This document shows, in pieces, positions 1 through 7,441 of a DNA stretch of 64,000 bases. Positions within the stretch are counted from its first letter, which is position 1, and each line of letters begins with the position of its first letter. A program made the position numbers and the translations under genes. Source of the stretch: Bradyrhizobium sp. (GTDB taxonomy: Bacteria; Pseudomonadota; Alphaproteobacteria; Rhizobiales; Xanthobacteraceae); NCBI GenBank assembly GCA_030681365.1, contig JAUXWH010000131.1:1-64000 (forward strand), given 5' to 3'. The notes under the pieces are model-generated. The model saw nothing but the letters and a program-made list of their open reading frames with translations, ran no database searches and was not told the origin of the DNA.

Positions 1-755
1 CGGAACACGCCGGCGGGCATGCCGCCATTGCCCCAGGTGCCGCGCCGCGGCGGGGTCTGGCCGTTGACGAGGAAGATCTGGGCGTAATGCGACAGCGAGG
101 CGATCACGGTGTCGAACAGGCAGACGTCGACATGCTGTCCCGCCCCGCCATTGGCCTTGCGGTGATAGAGTGCTGCCAGAATGCCGATCGACGAGTTCAT
201 GCCGGTCATGTAGTCGACGATGGAGGGCCCGACCTTCATCGGCCCCTCGCCGGGTTCGCCGTCGAGATGGCCGGTGACGCTCATCAGACCGCCCATCGCC
301 TGCAGGATGGCGTCGTAGCCGGCGCGCGGCGCGTAAGGTCCGGTCTGCCCGAAGCCGGTCACCGAGCAATAGATGATGCCGGGGTTGATCGCCTTAATCG
401 ATTCATAGTCCAGCCGGTAGCGCTTGAGATCGCCGACCTTGTAGTTCTCCATCATGACGTCGCAGGTTTTCGCCAGCTCGCGGACGATGTCCTGGCCTTC
501 CGGGGTCGCGATGTTGACGGTGACCGATTTCTTGTTGCGGTTGGCGCACAGATAGAACGAGTTGTTGTTGTTCGCCTTGCCGTCGGGATCGGTGAGATAG
601 GGCGGGCCGAAGGCGCGCGCGTCGTCGCCGCCGCCCGGCCGCTCGATCTTGATTACCTCGGCGCCGAGATCGCCCAGCATCTGCGCCGACAACGGCCCCG
701 CCAGCACGCGCGTCAGATCGAGAATTTTGATGCCTTGAAGCGGCAGAGCCGACAT
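1..755 (-). CDS. CaiB/BaiF family CoA-transferase, C-terminus beyond the window
   Basis: This is the N-terminal ~250 residues of a family III CoA-transferase, which moves CoA between a CoA thioester and a free acid in the cytoplasm. The start ATG (753-755) follows a GGAGGAAT-type ribosome site. The family opening 'GIKILDLTRVLAGP' is at residues 8-21, followed by 'GAEVIKIERP' (31-40). The catalytic aspartate is expected at D181 in 'GPSIVDYMTG'. Full-length members are about 390-410 residues, so roughly 150 residues are missing at the window edge. The substrate cannot be told from this part. Confidence 0.93.
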   Translation of the reverse strand, partial: MSALPLQGIKILDLTRVLAGPLSAQMLGDLGAEVIKIERPGGGDDARAFGPPYLTDPDGKANNNNSFYLCANRNKKSVTVNIATPEGQDIVRELAKTCDVMMENYKVGDLKRYRLDYESIKAINPGIIYCSVTGFGQTGPYAPRAGYDAILQAMGGLMSVTGHLDGEPGEGPMKVGPSIVDYMTGMNSSIGILAALYHRKANGGAGQHVDVCLFDTVIASLSHYAQIFLVNGQTPPRRGTWGNGGMPAGVF

Positions 756-903
756 AGAGATTCCTCCGGAGTTCTTGGTCTTGTCGCGCGGGAGCACGCA
801 CCCGGCGAAACGTGAATCAGCGGATACACTATTTTTCGCGCGCCAAGCACTGCGCTCAGGACATGAAGCTATCCGCCCGCTGCGGCGCGCGATTTATTGA
901 CCT

Positions 904-920
904 GGACCATTAAATGGTCC
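904..920. promoter_or_regulatory. Palindromic operator candidate of the toxin-antitoxin operon
   Basis: GGACCATT (904-911) and AATGGTCC (913-920) form a perfect 8-bp inverted repeat around one central base. It lies 33 nt before the likely antitoxin start. Phd/YefM-type antitoxins usually repress their own operon by binding such palindromes, so autoregulation is the natural reading. Binding itself is inferred. Confidence 0.6.
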
Positions 921-952
921 ATTATTTTGCAGCCCGCTCAAAGGAAAAACCC

Positions 953-1210
953 GTGCGGATATCCGTCACCGAAGCCAAGGGACAATTGGCCGAACTGGTG
1001 CGGCGCGCCGAAGCCGGCGACGAGGTGATCCTGACCCGGCACGGGCACGAAGCCGTGCGACTGGTTCCGGTCATGGCCGTGCTGGAGCCCAAGGACCGAC
1101 GCGCGTTGCTCGAACAAGCGCGGAGGCGCGGTTCGGCCAAGGCAACGGTCGGCCCCGATGCGGCGCGAAGCCAGGACTTTCTCTATGGCGACGACGGCCT
1201 GCCCTCTTGA
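953..1210 (+). CDS. Phd/YefM-type antitoxin
   Basis: An 85-residue DNA-binding antitoxin. The GTG at 953 is preferred because AAAGGA lies at 941-946 and the protein then opens with the family pattern 'VRISVTEAKGQLAELVRRA' followed by 'EVILTRHGHEAVRLVP'. An in-frame ATG at 914 lies inside the operator palindrome and lacks a ribosome site. The acidic, flexible C-terminal part (about residues 50-85) should bind and neutralise the toxin encoded next. The stop codon overlaps the toxin start, so the two are translationally coupled. Confidence 0.85.
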   Translation: MRISVTEAKGQLAELVRRAEAGDEVILTRHGHEAVRLVPVMAVLEPKDRRALLEQARRRGSAKATVGPDAARSQDFLYGDDGLPS

Positions 1211-1587
1211 TCGCCGTCGACACCTCCGCGCTGATGGCGATCGTGCTCGACGAGGCGGAGGCCGATGCCTGCATCGCCGCGCTGGAGACGGAAGACAATG
1301 TCCTGATCTCGGTCGGCACCATCGCGGAGGCGTTGATTGTAGCGGCGCGGCGCAATGTCAGCGAAGAGATTGCCAGCCTGATCGACGGCCTCGGCTTCAA
1401 CGCCGTCGCGGTCACCCCCGCTTCAGCGCGACGGATTGCATCGGCCCATGGCCGCTGGGGAAAAGGCATCGATGCCGGGCTGAATTTCGGCGACTGTTTT
1501 GCTTATGAAGTCGCGAAAGAGCACGACTGTCCCCTGCTCTATGTCGGTGATGATTTCGCAAGGACCGACGTCAAGGGCGTGTTGTGA
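1207..1587 (+). CDS. vapC: PIN-domain toxin (VapC-type ribonuclease)
   Basis: A 126-residue PIN-domain protein, normally a Mg2+-dependent RNase. The acidic residues that hold the metal are visible: D5 in 'IAVDTSALMA', a Glu in 'GTIAEAL', and aspartates in 'NFGDCFAYEVA' and 'LYVGDDF'. Translation begins at TTG (1207-1209), which overlaps the antitoxin TGA (1208-1210). This arrangement keeps toxin translation dependent on antitoxin translation. Length and motifs agree with VapC family members; the RNA target is unknown. Confidence 0.9.
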   Translation: MIAVDTSALMAIVLDEAEADACIAALETEDNVLISVGTIAEALIVAARRNVSEEIASLIDGLGFNAVAVTPASARRIASAHGRWGKGIDAGLNFGDCFAYEVAKEHDCPLLYVGDDFARTDVKGVL

Positions 1588-1603
1588 GTTCGCGGCTACC
1601 GCT

Positions 1604-1972
1604 TCACGGCTGATCCACGATGGTCGGACGCGATACGACGTAAGCCGCACAGGCCAGCAGCAGCGCCGCGACGCCGGCGGCCAGCAACAGCGACGGATTG
1701 GCGCTGTACCAGAACGCAAAAAATCCGAACGTCATCCCCGCGCAGGCCGTGATCTTGGCCGGACGCGAGATCGCCCCCTCGGAGCGCCAGTCGCGCAGGG
1801 GTTTGCCGAATTGGGGATGATGGAGCAGCCAGGCTTCAAGACGGGGTGACGAGCGCGCAAAACAGCCTGCGGCACCGATCAGGAAGATCGTCGTCGGCAA
1901 CAGCGGCGTCACCGCGCCAATCACGCCGAGCGCGACCAACACCCATCCCAGGCAGAAGTAGAAAACCCGCAT
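1604..1972 (-). CDS. DUF454 family small inner-membrane protein (YbaN-like)
   Basis: A 122-residue integral membrane protein of unknown function. The N-terminus holds a hydrophobic hairpin (about residues 5-38) with the family signature 'LGVIGAVTPLLPTTIFLIGAAGCFA', seen here in parts. A short loop 'HHPQFGKPLRDWRSEGAI' follows, then two more membrane segments (about 73-115). This is the usual DUF454 layout and length. It ends head to head with the toxin gene, with 16 nt between the stop codons. Confidence 0.88.
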   Translation of the reverse strand: MRVFYFCLGWVLVALGVIGAVTPLLPTTIFLIGAAGCFARSSPRLEAWLLHHPQFGKPLRDWRSEGAISRPAKITACAGMTFGFFAFWYSANPSLLLAAGVAALLLACAAYVVSRPTIVDQP

Positions 1973-2018
1973 TGTCTACAGCCGAGAATACCAGCTTTGC
2001 GCGGCCCGGTGAATGGTT

Positions 2019-2092
2019 TGGAGCGGGTGAAGGGAATCGAACCCTCGTATTCAGCTTGGAAGGCTGCTGCTCTACCATTGAGCTACACCCGC
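2019..2092 (-). tRNA. tRNA-Gly (TCC anticodon)
   Basis: A 74-nt cloverleaf on the minus strand. The acceptor arms are GCGGGTG and CACCCGC, followed by discriminator T and an encoded CCA (TGG at 2019-2021 on the plus strand). The D arm contains TAGCTCAATGGTAGAGCA, the anticodon loop reads CTTCCAA with anticodon TCC, and the T arm contains GGTTCGATTCC. Confidence 0.97.
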
Positions 2093-2251
2093 ATCTGGCG
2101 ATGACCTATCACGCCGGTCCGGCAGCCTCAACCGCTGGCAGTGGATTTGGTCCGGTAAACGACATTTGTTCCGCCGGCGCCACCCCTTAACATCGGCCGA
2201 ATCCGTGCCTATACTGATGTTTCCATCAACGCAACGAAAGGAGGTGATCCA

Positions 2252-2296
2252 GTGTCTCTTACCAAGCGCTGTCACCTCGCTGGGATCGCCCGCTAG
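2252..2296 (+). CDS. 14-residue peptide with maximal ribosome-binding site
   Basis: GTG (2252-2254) to TAG (2294-2296) encodes MSLTKRCHLAGIAR. The start is immediately behind the extended ribosome site at 2237-2250, but the spacing is very short: one base from GATCC, about seven from the GGAGG core. The codons for the middle of the peptide contain TCACCTC, which can pair back to the ribosome site, so translation and folding would influence each other. No family is recognised. It could be a leader peptide or could be untranslated. Confidence 0.4.
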   Translation: MSLTKRCHLAGIAR

Positions 2297-2357
2297 GCTC
2301 TAAACGGCCTGGCATCGGGGCGCTCTCAGCCCTGGACCAGCGAGTTCAAAAGTTGGA

Positions 2358-2389
2358 GCGCGACGGGAGCCATCCCGTCGCGCTTTTTT
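2358..2389 (+). terminator. Rho-independent terminator of the short transcript
   Basis: An 11-bp perfect stem (2358-2368 with 2373-2383), a four-base loop GCCA and six T residues (2384-2389). This is one of the strongest terminators in the window, and it closes the transcript that begins near 2230. Confidence 0.9.
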
Positions 2390-2421
2390 ATTGCCGGTTC
2401 ATCGCCTGGAATTTGCAGGGA

Positions 2422-2610
2422 TCAGAAGCCGCAGACATTGACCGATCGCGGCCGCGGCCCGCGGCGGTTTTCGATCATCCGCTCGCCGCCATTGCAGGCC
2501 GAGCTGCCATAGTAGCGGTGATGGCCGGCGACATCGTGCCAATCGCCCGCCTGAGATGTCGCAGGAGCCCGCACGCGATCGCTGATGATGGAAGCTGGCT
2601 TGCGTAACAT
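2422..2610 (-). CDS. Small hypothetical protein
   Basis: A 62-residue frame with a good ribosome site (GGAG six bases before the ATG at 2608-2610). It has an N-terminal basic stretch, then 'DWHDVAGHHRYYGSSACNG' and a basic tail ending 'RSVNVCGF'. There is no clear signal peptide. The function is not recognised. It occupies a ~490-nt stretch between the terminator at 2389 and the next gene that otherwise shows nothing. It could be a remnant. Confidence 0.4.
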   Translation of the reverse strand: MLRKPASIISDRVRAPATSQAGDWHDVAGHHRYYGSSACNGGERMIENRRGPRPRSVNVCGF

Positions 2611-2876
2611 GACCGTCTCCGTTGGTGGGCGCGCAATTGCTGCGTTCTGCTCATCAGTCGCGAGGTCCGAGAGGCGCGTTCAAGGGCGGTTTCAACTATC
2701 GTGTTTCGGGAATGTTTCGTCGCTGCCTGCCCCAACTTGCGACAAAGCCGCCGGCGGGGCAGAATTTCCTGCGAAACGCCGGTTGTCGGGATTGCCCCTG
2801 GCCAAACGTCCTCCGGCTGGACGCAACCGCGTCCAGGTGCCCCAGAACAGCCGATCCCGCAACCAAGGAAACAGCG

Positions 2877-3272
2877 ATGCTTTATGCCCTCCTGGCCTAT
2901 CACGTTGAAACCGAGGTCACGTCCTGGACGCCGGAGGAAGACGCGGCGCTGATGGTCGACTTGCATCGGGTCCATGACCGGCTGCACCAGGACGGACGGC
3001 TCGGGCCGGCGGCGCGGCTGGGGGCGACCAAAAAGGCCCGCACCCTGCGCGGCCCGGGCGCCGGAACCGTCATCGATGGTCCGTTTGCCGAGACCAAGGA
3101 GCAGTTGCTGGGCCTTTATGTCCTCGACTGCGCCAGCGAGGAAGCCGCCATCGAGGCCGCCCGCGACCTGCGTCGCGTCAATCCCAGCGCGGTTTACGAG
3201 ATCCGCCCGGTGCAGCTCTATCTGCCCGGCGTGCCGTTTCCGGTGACGGAGGCTGCGGGCGACGAGGGGTAA
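2877..3272 (+). CDS. YCII-related (DGPF-domain) protein
   Basis: A 131-residue cytoplasmic protein of the YciI/DGPF superfamily, with a ferredoxin-like fold. It opens 'MLYALLAYHVE' and carries the hallmark 'VIDGPFAETKEQLLGLYVLD' in its centre, then 'AARDLRRVNPSAVYEIRPV' near the end. The ATG at 2877 follows AAGGAAA. Members are often encoded beside ECF sigma factors, but none is present here. The biochemical role is unknown. Confidence 0.9.
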   Translation: MLYALLAYHVETEVTSWTPEEDAALMVDLHRVHDRLHQDGRLGPAARLGATKKARTLRGPGAGTVIDGPFAETKEQLLGLYVLDCASEEAAIEAARDLRRVNPSAVYEIRPVQLYLPGVPFPVTEAAGDEG

Positions 3273-3343
3273 TCAGGACGGCCTTGTCGCGGCGGCCGCG
3301 TGCGGTTTCAGCCGGGCAAGCCTTCCCGCTGGCGGGCTGAAGC

Positions 3344-3429
3344 TGGTGGGGGAAGAAGGACTCGAACCTTCGAAGTCGTAAGACGGCTGATTTACAGTCA
3401 GCTCCCTTTGCCACTCGGGACACTCCCCC
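3344..3429 (-). tRNA. tRNA-Tyr (GTA anticodon)
   Basis: An 86-nt class II tRNA with a long variable arm. The acceptor arms are GGGGGAG and TTCCCCC, followed by ACCA. The anticodon stem-loop contains GACTGTAAATC with anticodon GTA, and the T arm holds GAAGGTTCGAGTCCTTC. CCA is encoded. Confidence 0.97.
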
Positions 3430-3632
3430 GCTCAACAGCATCGGACCCCACCCGCCGAAACTGGCGGCAGAAAGGTCAACCGATGACGTTAAAACCGGGC
3501 GCCGATGGCGAGCTCCCGGTTGGCGCGTTTATGACGGAATCGACCCGGCAAAGTCAACCAAGGCGCCCCCCTTATTCCGGGCCGCCAGGGGCTCAAATTG
3601 CCATTATTCGGAACCCGTGACACAAGCCTGCC

Positions 3633-4463
3633 ATGAGCGATCGTGATCGAAAACCGCGCTTTCAGCGCGGAGGCGGCAAGGGACCCGACAAAGGGCGCCA
3701 ATCCGGCCGCCGGAGCGGCGGGCGCGACCGCGAGGCCAGCCCCGACGGGGCGGTCATTCTATACGGCTGGCACACCGTGGCGGCGGCGCTGGCCAACCCG
3801 CGGCGCCGGATTCGCAAGCTGTGGCTGACGGAAAACGCCGCAAGGCGGCTGGCCGACGACCGGATCGAGCTGCGCGTCACCCCGGAAATCGTGCGGCCGG
3901 ACCTGATCGACATCAAGCTTGGCCCCGACGCCGTACACCAGGGCCTGCTGGCGGAGGCCGAACCGCTGGATCAGCCCGATATCGGCGACCTGCCGCAGCA
4001 GGGAATCGTGCTGGTGCTCGACCAGATCACCGATCCGCACAATGTCGGCGCCATCCTGCGCTCGGCGGCGGCCTTCGCGGTCAAGGCCATCGTCACCACG
4101 GCGCGGCACAGCCCCGAAGCCACAGGGGTGCTGGCGAAATCCGCCTCCGGGGCGCTGGAACTGGTGCCAATGGTGACCGTGACGAACCTGGCGCGCGCCC
4201 TGAACGAGCTGAACGACCAGGGTTTCATGACCGTCGGGCTCGATAGCGAGGGCAGCGAGGATCTCGGCGCGATGACGTTGCAGCAGCCGCTGGCGCTGGT
4301 GCTGGGCGCCGAGGGTCAGGGCTTGCGGAGATTGACCCGCGAGACCTGCAGCGCGGTGGCGCGGCTCGACATGCCCGGCGAGATCAAGAGCCTCAACGTG
4401 TCGAACGCGGCGGTGCTGGCGCTTTACATCGGTGCCAGCAGGCTCGGCCTGATGGGCAAGTAA
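3633..4463 (+). CDS. rlmB: TrmH-family 23S rRNA 2'-O-methyltransferase (RlmB)
   Basis: A 276-residue SPOUT methyltransferase, expected to methylate the ribose of G2251 in 23S rRNA using S-adenosylmethionine. A basic, Gly/Arg-rich leader (1-38) precedes the substrate-binding domain (40-115). SPOUT motif 1 is 'DQITDPHNVGAILRSA' (130-145), motif 2 'LVLGAEGQGL' and motif 3 'IKSLNVSNAAVLALY', forming the knotted cofactor site. Length matches RlmB. The gene stands alone after tRNA-Tyr. Confidence 0.95.
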   Translation: MSDRDRKPRFQRGGGKGPDKGRQSGRRSGGRDREASPDGAVILYGWHTVAAALANPRRRIRKLWLTENAARRLADDRIELRVTPEIVRPDLIDIKLGPDAVHQGLLAEAEPLDQPDIGDLPQQGIVLVLDQITDPHNVGAILRSAAAFAVKAIVTTARHSPEATGVLAKSASGALELVPMVTVTNLARALNELNDQGFMTVGLDSEGSEDLGAMTLQQPLALVLGAEGQGLRRLTRETCSAVARLDMPGEIKSLNVSNAAVLALYIGASRLGLMGK

Positions 4464-4486
4464 TTTCAAAGTAATTTACAGCACAA

Positions 4487-4521
4487 CGCCCGCTCGCGTG
4501 ATGCGAACGGGCGCCGGTATT
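4487..4521 (+). terminator. Terminator after rlmB
   Basis: CGCCCGCTCGC (4487-4497) pairs with GCGAACGGGCG (4503-4513) with one mismatch and a five-base loop. A short T run follows (about 4521-4525). It is positioned 24 nt after the rlmB stop and may also serve the convergent gene. Confidence 0.6.
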
Positions 4522-4535
4522 TTTCGCTTGTCGGA

Positions 4536-5039
4536 TCAGTGGTAGCGGCGCAGCGCGTGGCCATGGTGACGGTGGCCGTAGTGACGATGCATCACCGGGC
4601 CACCGTGGTGGCGCATGCTGTGACGCGGCGCGTAGCCGTGACGCGAGGCGTAGCCAACCCGCGGAGCGTAGACACGCGGCGCGTAGCCGTAGCGGATGCC
4701 CGGGCGGACCGAATAACGGTGGCCGTAGTAGCGGTGGGTGCGATAGCCGTAATAGGGTCGACCGTAAGACACCGAGGTTTCCTGGTAGACCGGGCGCGGC
4801 GCCCAGTTGCCCGGACCGGTATAGGTCGGGCCCTGGTTGACGTAATAATACTGGTGCACCGGATCGGGCAGCCGCTCGCGGGCCCAGCCGCAGCCGGTGT
4901 AGCAACCCGAATAGACCGGCGCCGGGGCAACGTAGACCGGGGCCGGCGCGCAACCGGTGTAGCACGCCATCGCGGGCGCGGCGCCCATCGTCATCATCAC
5001 GGCAACAGCCGCTACCATTCCTGAAATCGTCTTACGCAT
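4536..5039 (-). CDS. Secreted Tyr/His/Arg-rich protein
   Basis: A 167-residue exported protein of unknown function. An N-terminal signal peptide runs to 'GAAPAMA' (~25). The mature part has paired 'CYTGCAP' and 'CYTGCGW' motifs, then low-complexity repeats built from 'YGYRTHRYYGHRY', 'GYAPRVYAPRVGY' and 'HRHYGHRHHGHALRRYH'. The start has AGGAGAGA upstream. The His-rich tail could bind metal, but that is only suggested by composition. Similar small secreted proteins occur at 7442 and 37349. Confidence 0.75.
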   Translation of the reverse strand: MRKTISGMVAAVAVMMTMGAAPAMACYTGCAPAPVYVAPAPVYSGCYTGCGWARERLPDPVHQYYYVNQGPTYTGPGNWAPRPVYQETSVSYGRPYYGYRTHRYYGHRYSVRPGIRYGYAPRVYAPRVGYASRHGYAPRHSMRHHGGPVMHRHYGHRHHGHALRRYH

Positions 5040-5118
5040 TGCGCTCTCTCCTGTGGATCTGCTTTTTTGTTGGCGTGGACTCTTGGTGTGGAAATTCGCG
5101 TGGAAGATGCCGGCGTGA

Positions 5119-5562
5119 TCAGCGCCGGAAATCCCGCCGCGGGACGTCGATTTGCGGCGCGACGATCACCGGCGGCGGATCGAACGGCACGTCGGCCTGC
5201 GGTTGCGGCGGATTGGATTGCGCCGACCACGACTGATGATAGCTCTCCGCGGGCTGCGGCAGCTTGCGGTTGGCCGGCGGCTGAATTTCGAGGCGTCCGT
5301 AGGCCGGCAGCAGGCCGGCGCTCGGATAGTAATGGCCGACATTGGGTACGGGATCGACATAGCGGCCGCCATAGACCTTGGTCTGCACCTGCCCACCCTT
5401 GCCGAGACCCCAATCGCCTTCGACCACGGCATAGGATGCATCGACGCCGTTGATGATGATGGGTACCCCGTGGCGGCCGGGAATCACGATCTCGAAACCG
5501 CCTCCGGCAAATGCCGTCGCAGTCGTTCCGATCAAGATGGCCAGTGCGATTGCAGCGCGCAT
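5119..5562 (-). CDS. Secreted hypothetical protein
   Basis: A 147-residue exported protein. The signal peptide ends near 'ATAFA' (~19). The mature N-terminus is 'GGGFEIVIPGRHGVPIIING', and the middle contains 'YGGRYVDPVPNVGHYYPSAG'. The C-terminal third is Pro/Gln-rich, typical of a flexible tail. It is encoded just upstream of the Tyr/His-rich gene on the same strand (79-nt gap). The function is not recognised. Confidence 0.72.
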   Translation of the reverse strand: MRAAIALAILIGTTATAFAGGGFEIVIPGRHGVPIIINGVDASYAVVEGDWGLGKGGQVQTKVYGGRYVDPVPNVGHYYPSAGLLPAYGRLEIQPPANRKLPQPAESYHQSWSAQSNPPQPQADVPFDPPPVIVAPQIDVPRRDFRR

Positions 5563-5720
5563 GGTCGCGGCTCCCTGTTATGAGGGGCAACCTATCCGAA
5601 CAAGCGAGCCCAAGGGTTAAAGCCGCCGGCCAAACTGCCAGTAAGCCTAACGCGTAAGCATCCGTAACAGTTCAAATCCGAAACAGCGCGATCAGGAAAC
5701 GTTAACGGGCGCGAACGGCC

Positions 5721-6416
5721 TCAACCGAACGCCGTTTCGACGATGGTAGTGACGCCGATGGCGATGGTGAAGGCGCCGACCGCGCCCTGCAGGCCGCGAT
5801 TGGCCCAGGTGAGCCAGCGCGCGGAGACCGCGAGCGGCACCGCGATCACCATCGACAAGACAGCCATGCCGATCATCGAACCGATTCCGAACAGCGCGAC
5901 GTAGCCGAGCCCGATGGCCGGACTGACGGCCTGCGACACCGCGAGCACCAGCAGCGCCGCCGAGCCGGCCATGCCGTGGATCAGGCCGACCAGCAGCGTG
6001 CGCCAGCGAAAGCCGTGTTCGTGGGCATGAGCCGCGCGGGAATGCGGCCGGGTTTCGCCGGCATGGCTGTGGGCGTGGATGTGGACCGTGCCGTCGTCAT
6101 GGCCGTGACGGTGAAAATGCACGCGGTCGCGCCAGAGACGCCAGAGCACGTGAGCGCCCAGCCCGACCAGCATGACGCCGACGGCGGTCTCCAGCGGACT
6201 CGCGACATGCTCGGGGATCGCGTGGCCGAGCAGCAACGCCGCGCCGGCAAAGGCGAACAGGGTCAGCGTATGGCCGAGACCCCAGGTCAGGCCATGGCGG
6301 ACGATATCGCCGACACGGCTGCGGCGCGCGGCGATGCTCGACACCGCCGCGATATGGTCGGCTTCCAGCGCGTGCTGCATGCCCAACAGAAACCCCAGCC
6401 CCAGAATTCCGAACAT
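5721..6416 (-). CDS. Nickel/cobalt-type permease (HupE/UreH-like)
   Basis: A 231-residue inner-membrane protein with about six membrane segments. Segment I carries 'GMQHALEADHIAA', the H-x5-DH metal motif of nickel/cobalt transporters. A central cytoplasmic or periplasmic loop is very His-rich ('HFHRHGHDDGTVHIHAHSH'), fitting metal capture. The ATG at 6416 is chosen because AGGGGA lies at 6421-6426; a start 21 nt upstream lacks one. No urease or hydrogenase genes are nearby, so the user of the metal is unknown. Confidence 0.85.
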   Translation of the reverse strand: MFGILGLGFLLGMQHALEADHIAAVSSIAARRSRVGDIVRHGLTWGLGHTLTLFAFAGAALLLGHAIPEHVASPLETAVGVMLVGLGAHVLWRLWRDRVHFHRHGHDDGTVHIHAHSHAGETRPHSRAAHAHEHGFRWRTLLVGLIHGMAGSAALLVLAVSQAVSPAIGLGYVALFGIGSMIGMAVLSMVIAVPLAVSARWLTWANRGLQGAVGAFTIAIGVTTIVETAFG

Positions 6417-6438
6417 GTAATCCCCTACTCGCTTCACC

Positions 6439-6525
6439 CGTCATTGCGAGCGCAGCGAAGCAATCCAGCTTCTTTCTTGACATGGCAAAGCTGGATTGCT
6501 TGTCGATGCGCTCCTCGCAATGACG
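6439..6525. repeat. Palindromic intergenic repeat element
   Basis: CGTCATTGCGAG (6439-6450) is mirrored by CTCGCAATGACG (6514-6525), and AGCAATCCAGCTT by AAGCTGGATTGCT inside. This makes an ~87-bp long hairpin. Elements beginning 'GTCATTGCGAGCGCAGCGAAGCAATCC' in part are widespread in Bradyrhizobium-like genomes. It lies between the permease promoter and the hydrolase terminus. Confidence 0.8.
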
Positions 6526-6594
6526 CTTTTGAAATCTCTTATGGCATCAGCCATCGCATCTGTCAGAGCAAAGTTCGGGCCGGAACACCAACCC

Positions 6595-7308
6595 TCACAG
6601 CACCTCCTCAAAAAGCCCCAGCATCGACGCCCAGGAGCGGCGGTCGGCCCGTGCGCTGTAGAGCGCGGTGCGCAGCATCGAACCGTCGGCGGCCGGATTG
6701 GTGAAACCATGCAGCGTATTGCCGTAGGAGATCAGCTGCCAGTCCGGCACCTGCGCGGCGCGCATCTCGGCCTCGAACGCGGCGACCTGCTCGGGCGGCG
6801 CCAGTGGATCGTCGGCGCCGGTCAGCACCAGCACGCTGGCTTTTACCCTGCCCGGTTCGGCGGGCATTCGGGTGGTGAGGACGCCGTGGAAGCTGACAGC
6901 GGCCGCAAGATCGGCGCCGTCGCGGGCGAGCTCCAGCACCACCGAGCCGCCGAAGCAGAAACCGATCGCCGCGATTCGCTCCGTATCGACTTGCGGCATT
7001 GCTTTGAGCGTCGCCAGCGCGGCGTGGCCGCGGGCACGGAGCGTTTCCGGCTGGCTGCGGAGGTCGCCGACCAGTTTTGCCACTTCCTGCAGGTTACGCG
7101 CCTGCCGACGCTCGCCGAACATGTCGGCGGCGAACGCGACATAGCCGAGTTCGGCCAGCATCCGTGCCCGCGCCATCGCGAACTCGCCGAGGCCCAGCCC
7201 CTCGTGAAACACCAGCACGCCAGGCCGCGGCCCGGCTTTGGCTTCATCGAAGGCGAGATAGCCGCGCATGACCGCGTCGGCGCGGTAGTCGACGTCCTGC
7301 ATCTGCAT
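6595..7308 (-). CDS. Dienelactone hydrolase family protein
   Basis: A 237-residue cytoplasmic alpha/beta-hydrolase. It opens 'MQMQDVDYRADAVMRGYLAFDE'-like, with the nucleophile Cys in 'GFCFGGS', the acid in 'TGADDPLAP' and the His in 'LHGFTNP'. Together these form the Cys-Asp-His triad of dienelactone hydrolases. The ATG at 7308 (or 7302) is preferred over a frame extension to 7488, since upstream residues are not family-like. The true substrate is unknown. No ring-cleavage genes are adjacent. Confidence 0.88.
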   Translation of the reverse strand: MQMQDVDYRADAVMRGYLAFDEAKAGPRPGVLVFHEGLGLGEFAMARARMLAELGYVAFAADMFGERRQARNLQEVAKLVGDLRSQPETLRARGHAALATLKAMPQVDTERIAAIGFCFGGSVVLELARDGADLAAAVSFHGVLTTRMPAEPGRVKASVLVLTGADDPLAPPEQVAAFEAEMRAAQVPDWQLISYGNTLHGFTNPAADGSMLRTALYSARADRRSWASMLGLFEEVL

Positions 7309-7441
7309 CGGCGTTCGCTCAATCCCGGAAAAACCACAGAAGGGGAACTTCACATCGGTTTGATGCCGGCACAACCCGGATTGGAACATCCGGTCGACGA
7401 GATCGTTACGCCCGCACATCCAATGAGCGGAGAGATATCTA

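Larger units (their letters stand above)
2237..2389 (+). ncRNA. Structured short transcript with perfect anti-16S Shine-Dalgarno and terminator
   Basis: The stretch AAAGGAGGTGATCC (2237-2250) is complementary over 14 nt to the usual 3' end of 16S rRNA. It opens a compact unit that ends in a strong terminator. GAGGTGA (2241-2247) can pair with TCACCTC (2272-2278). CTCGCTGG (2276-2283) can pair perfectly with CCAGCGAG (2337-2344). The two pairings share bases 2276-2278, so they compete. The unit also contains a 14-codon open frame. It may be a small RNA, a leader-peptide switch or a tiny mRNA. I see no gene closely downstream that it would obviously control. Confidence 0.5.

Noticed and set aside
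3483-3620. A 45-codon frame upstream of rlmB
   Set aside because: Weak start context, low-complexity Pro/Arg text and no recognisable domain. More likely leader sequence of rlmB.
4539-5024. Long plus-strand frame opposite the Tyr/His-rich secreted gene
   Set aside because: Val/Arg-rich shadow of a repetitive gene. The minus-strand product has a signal peptide and a ribosome site.
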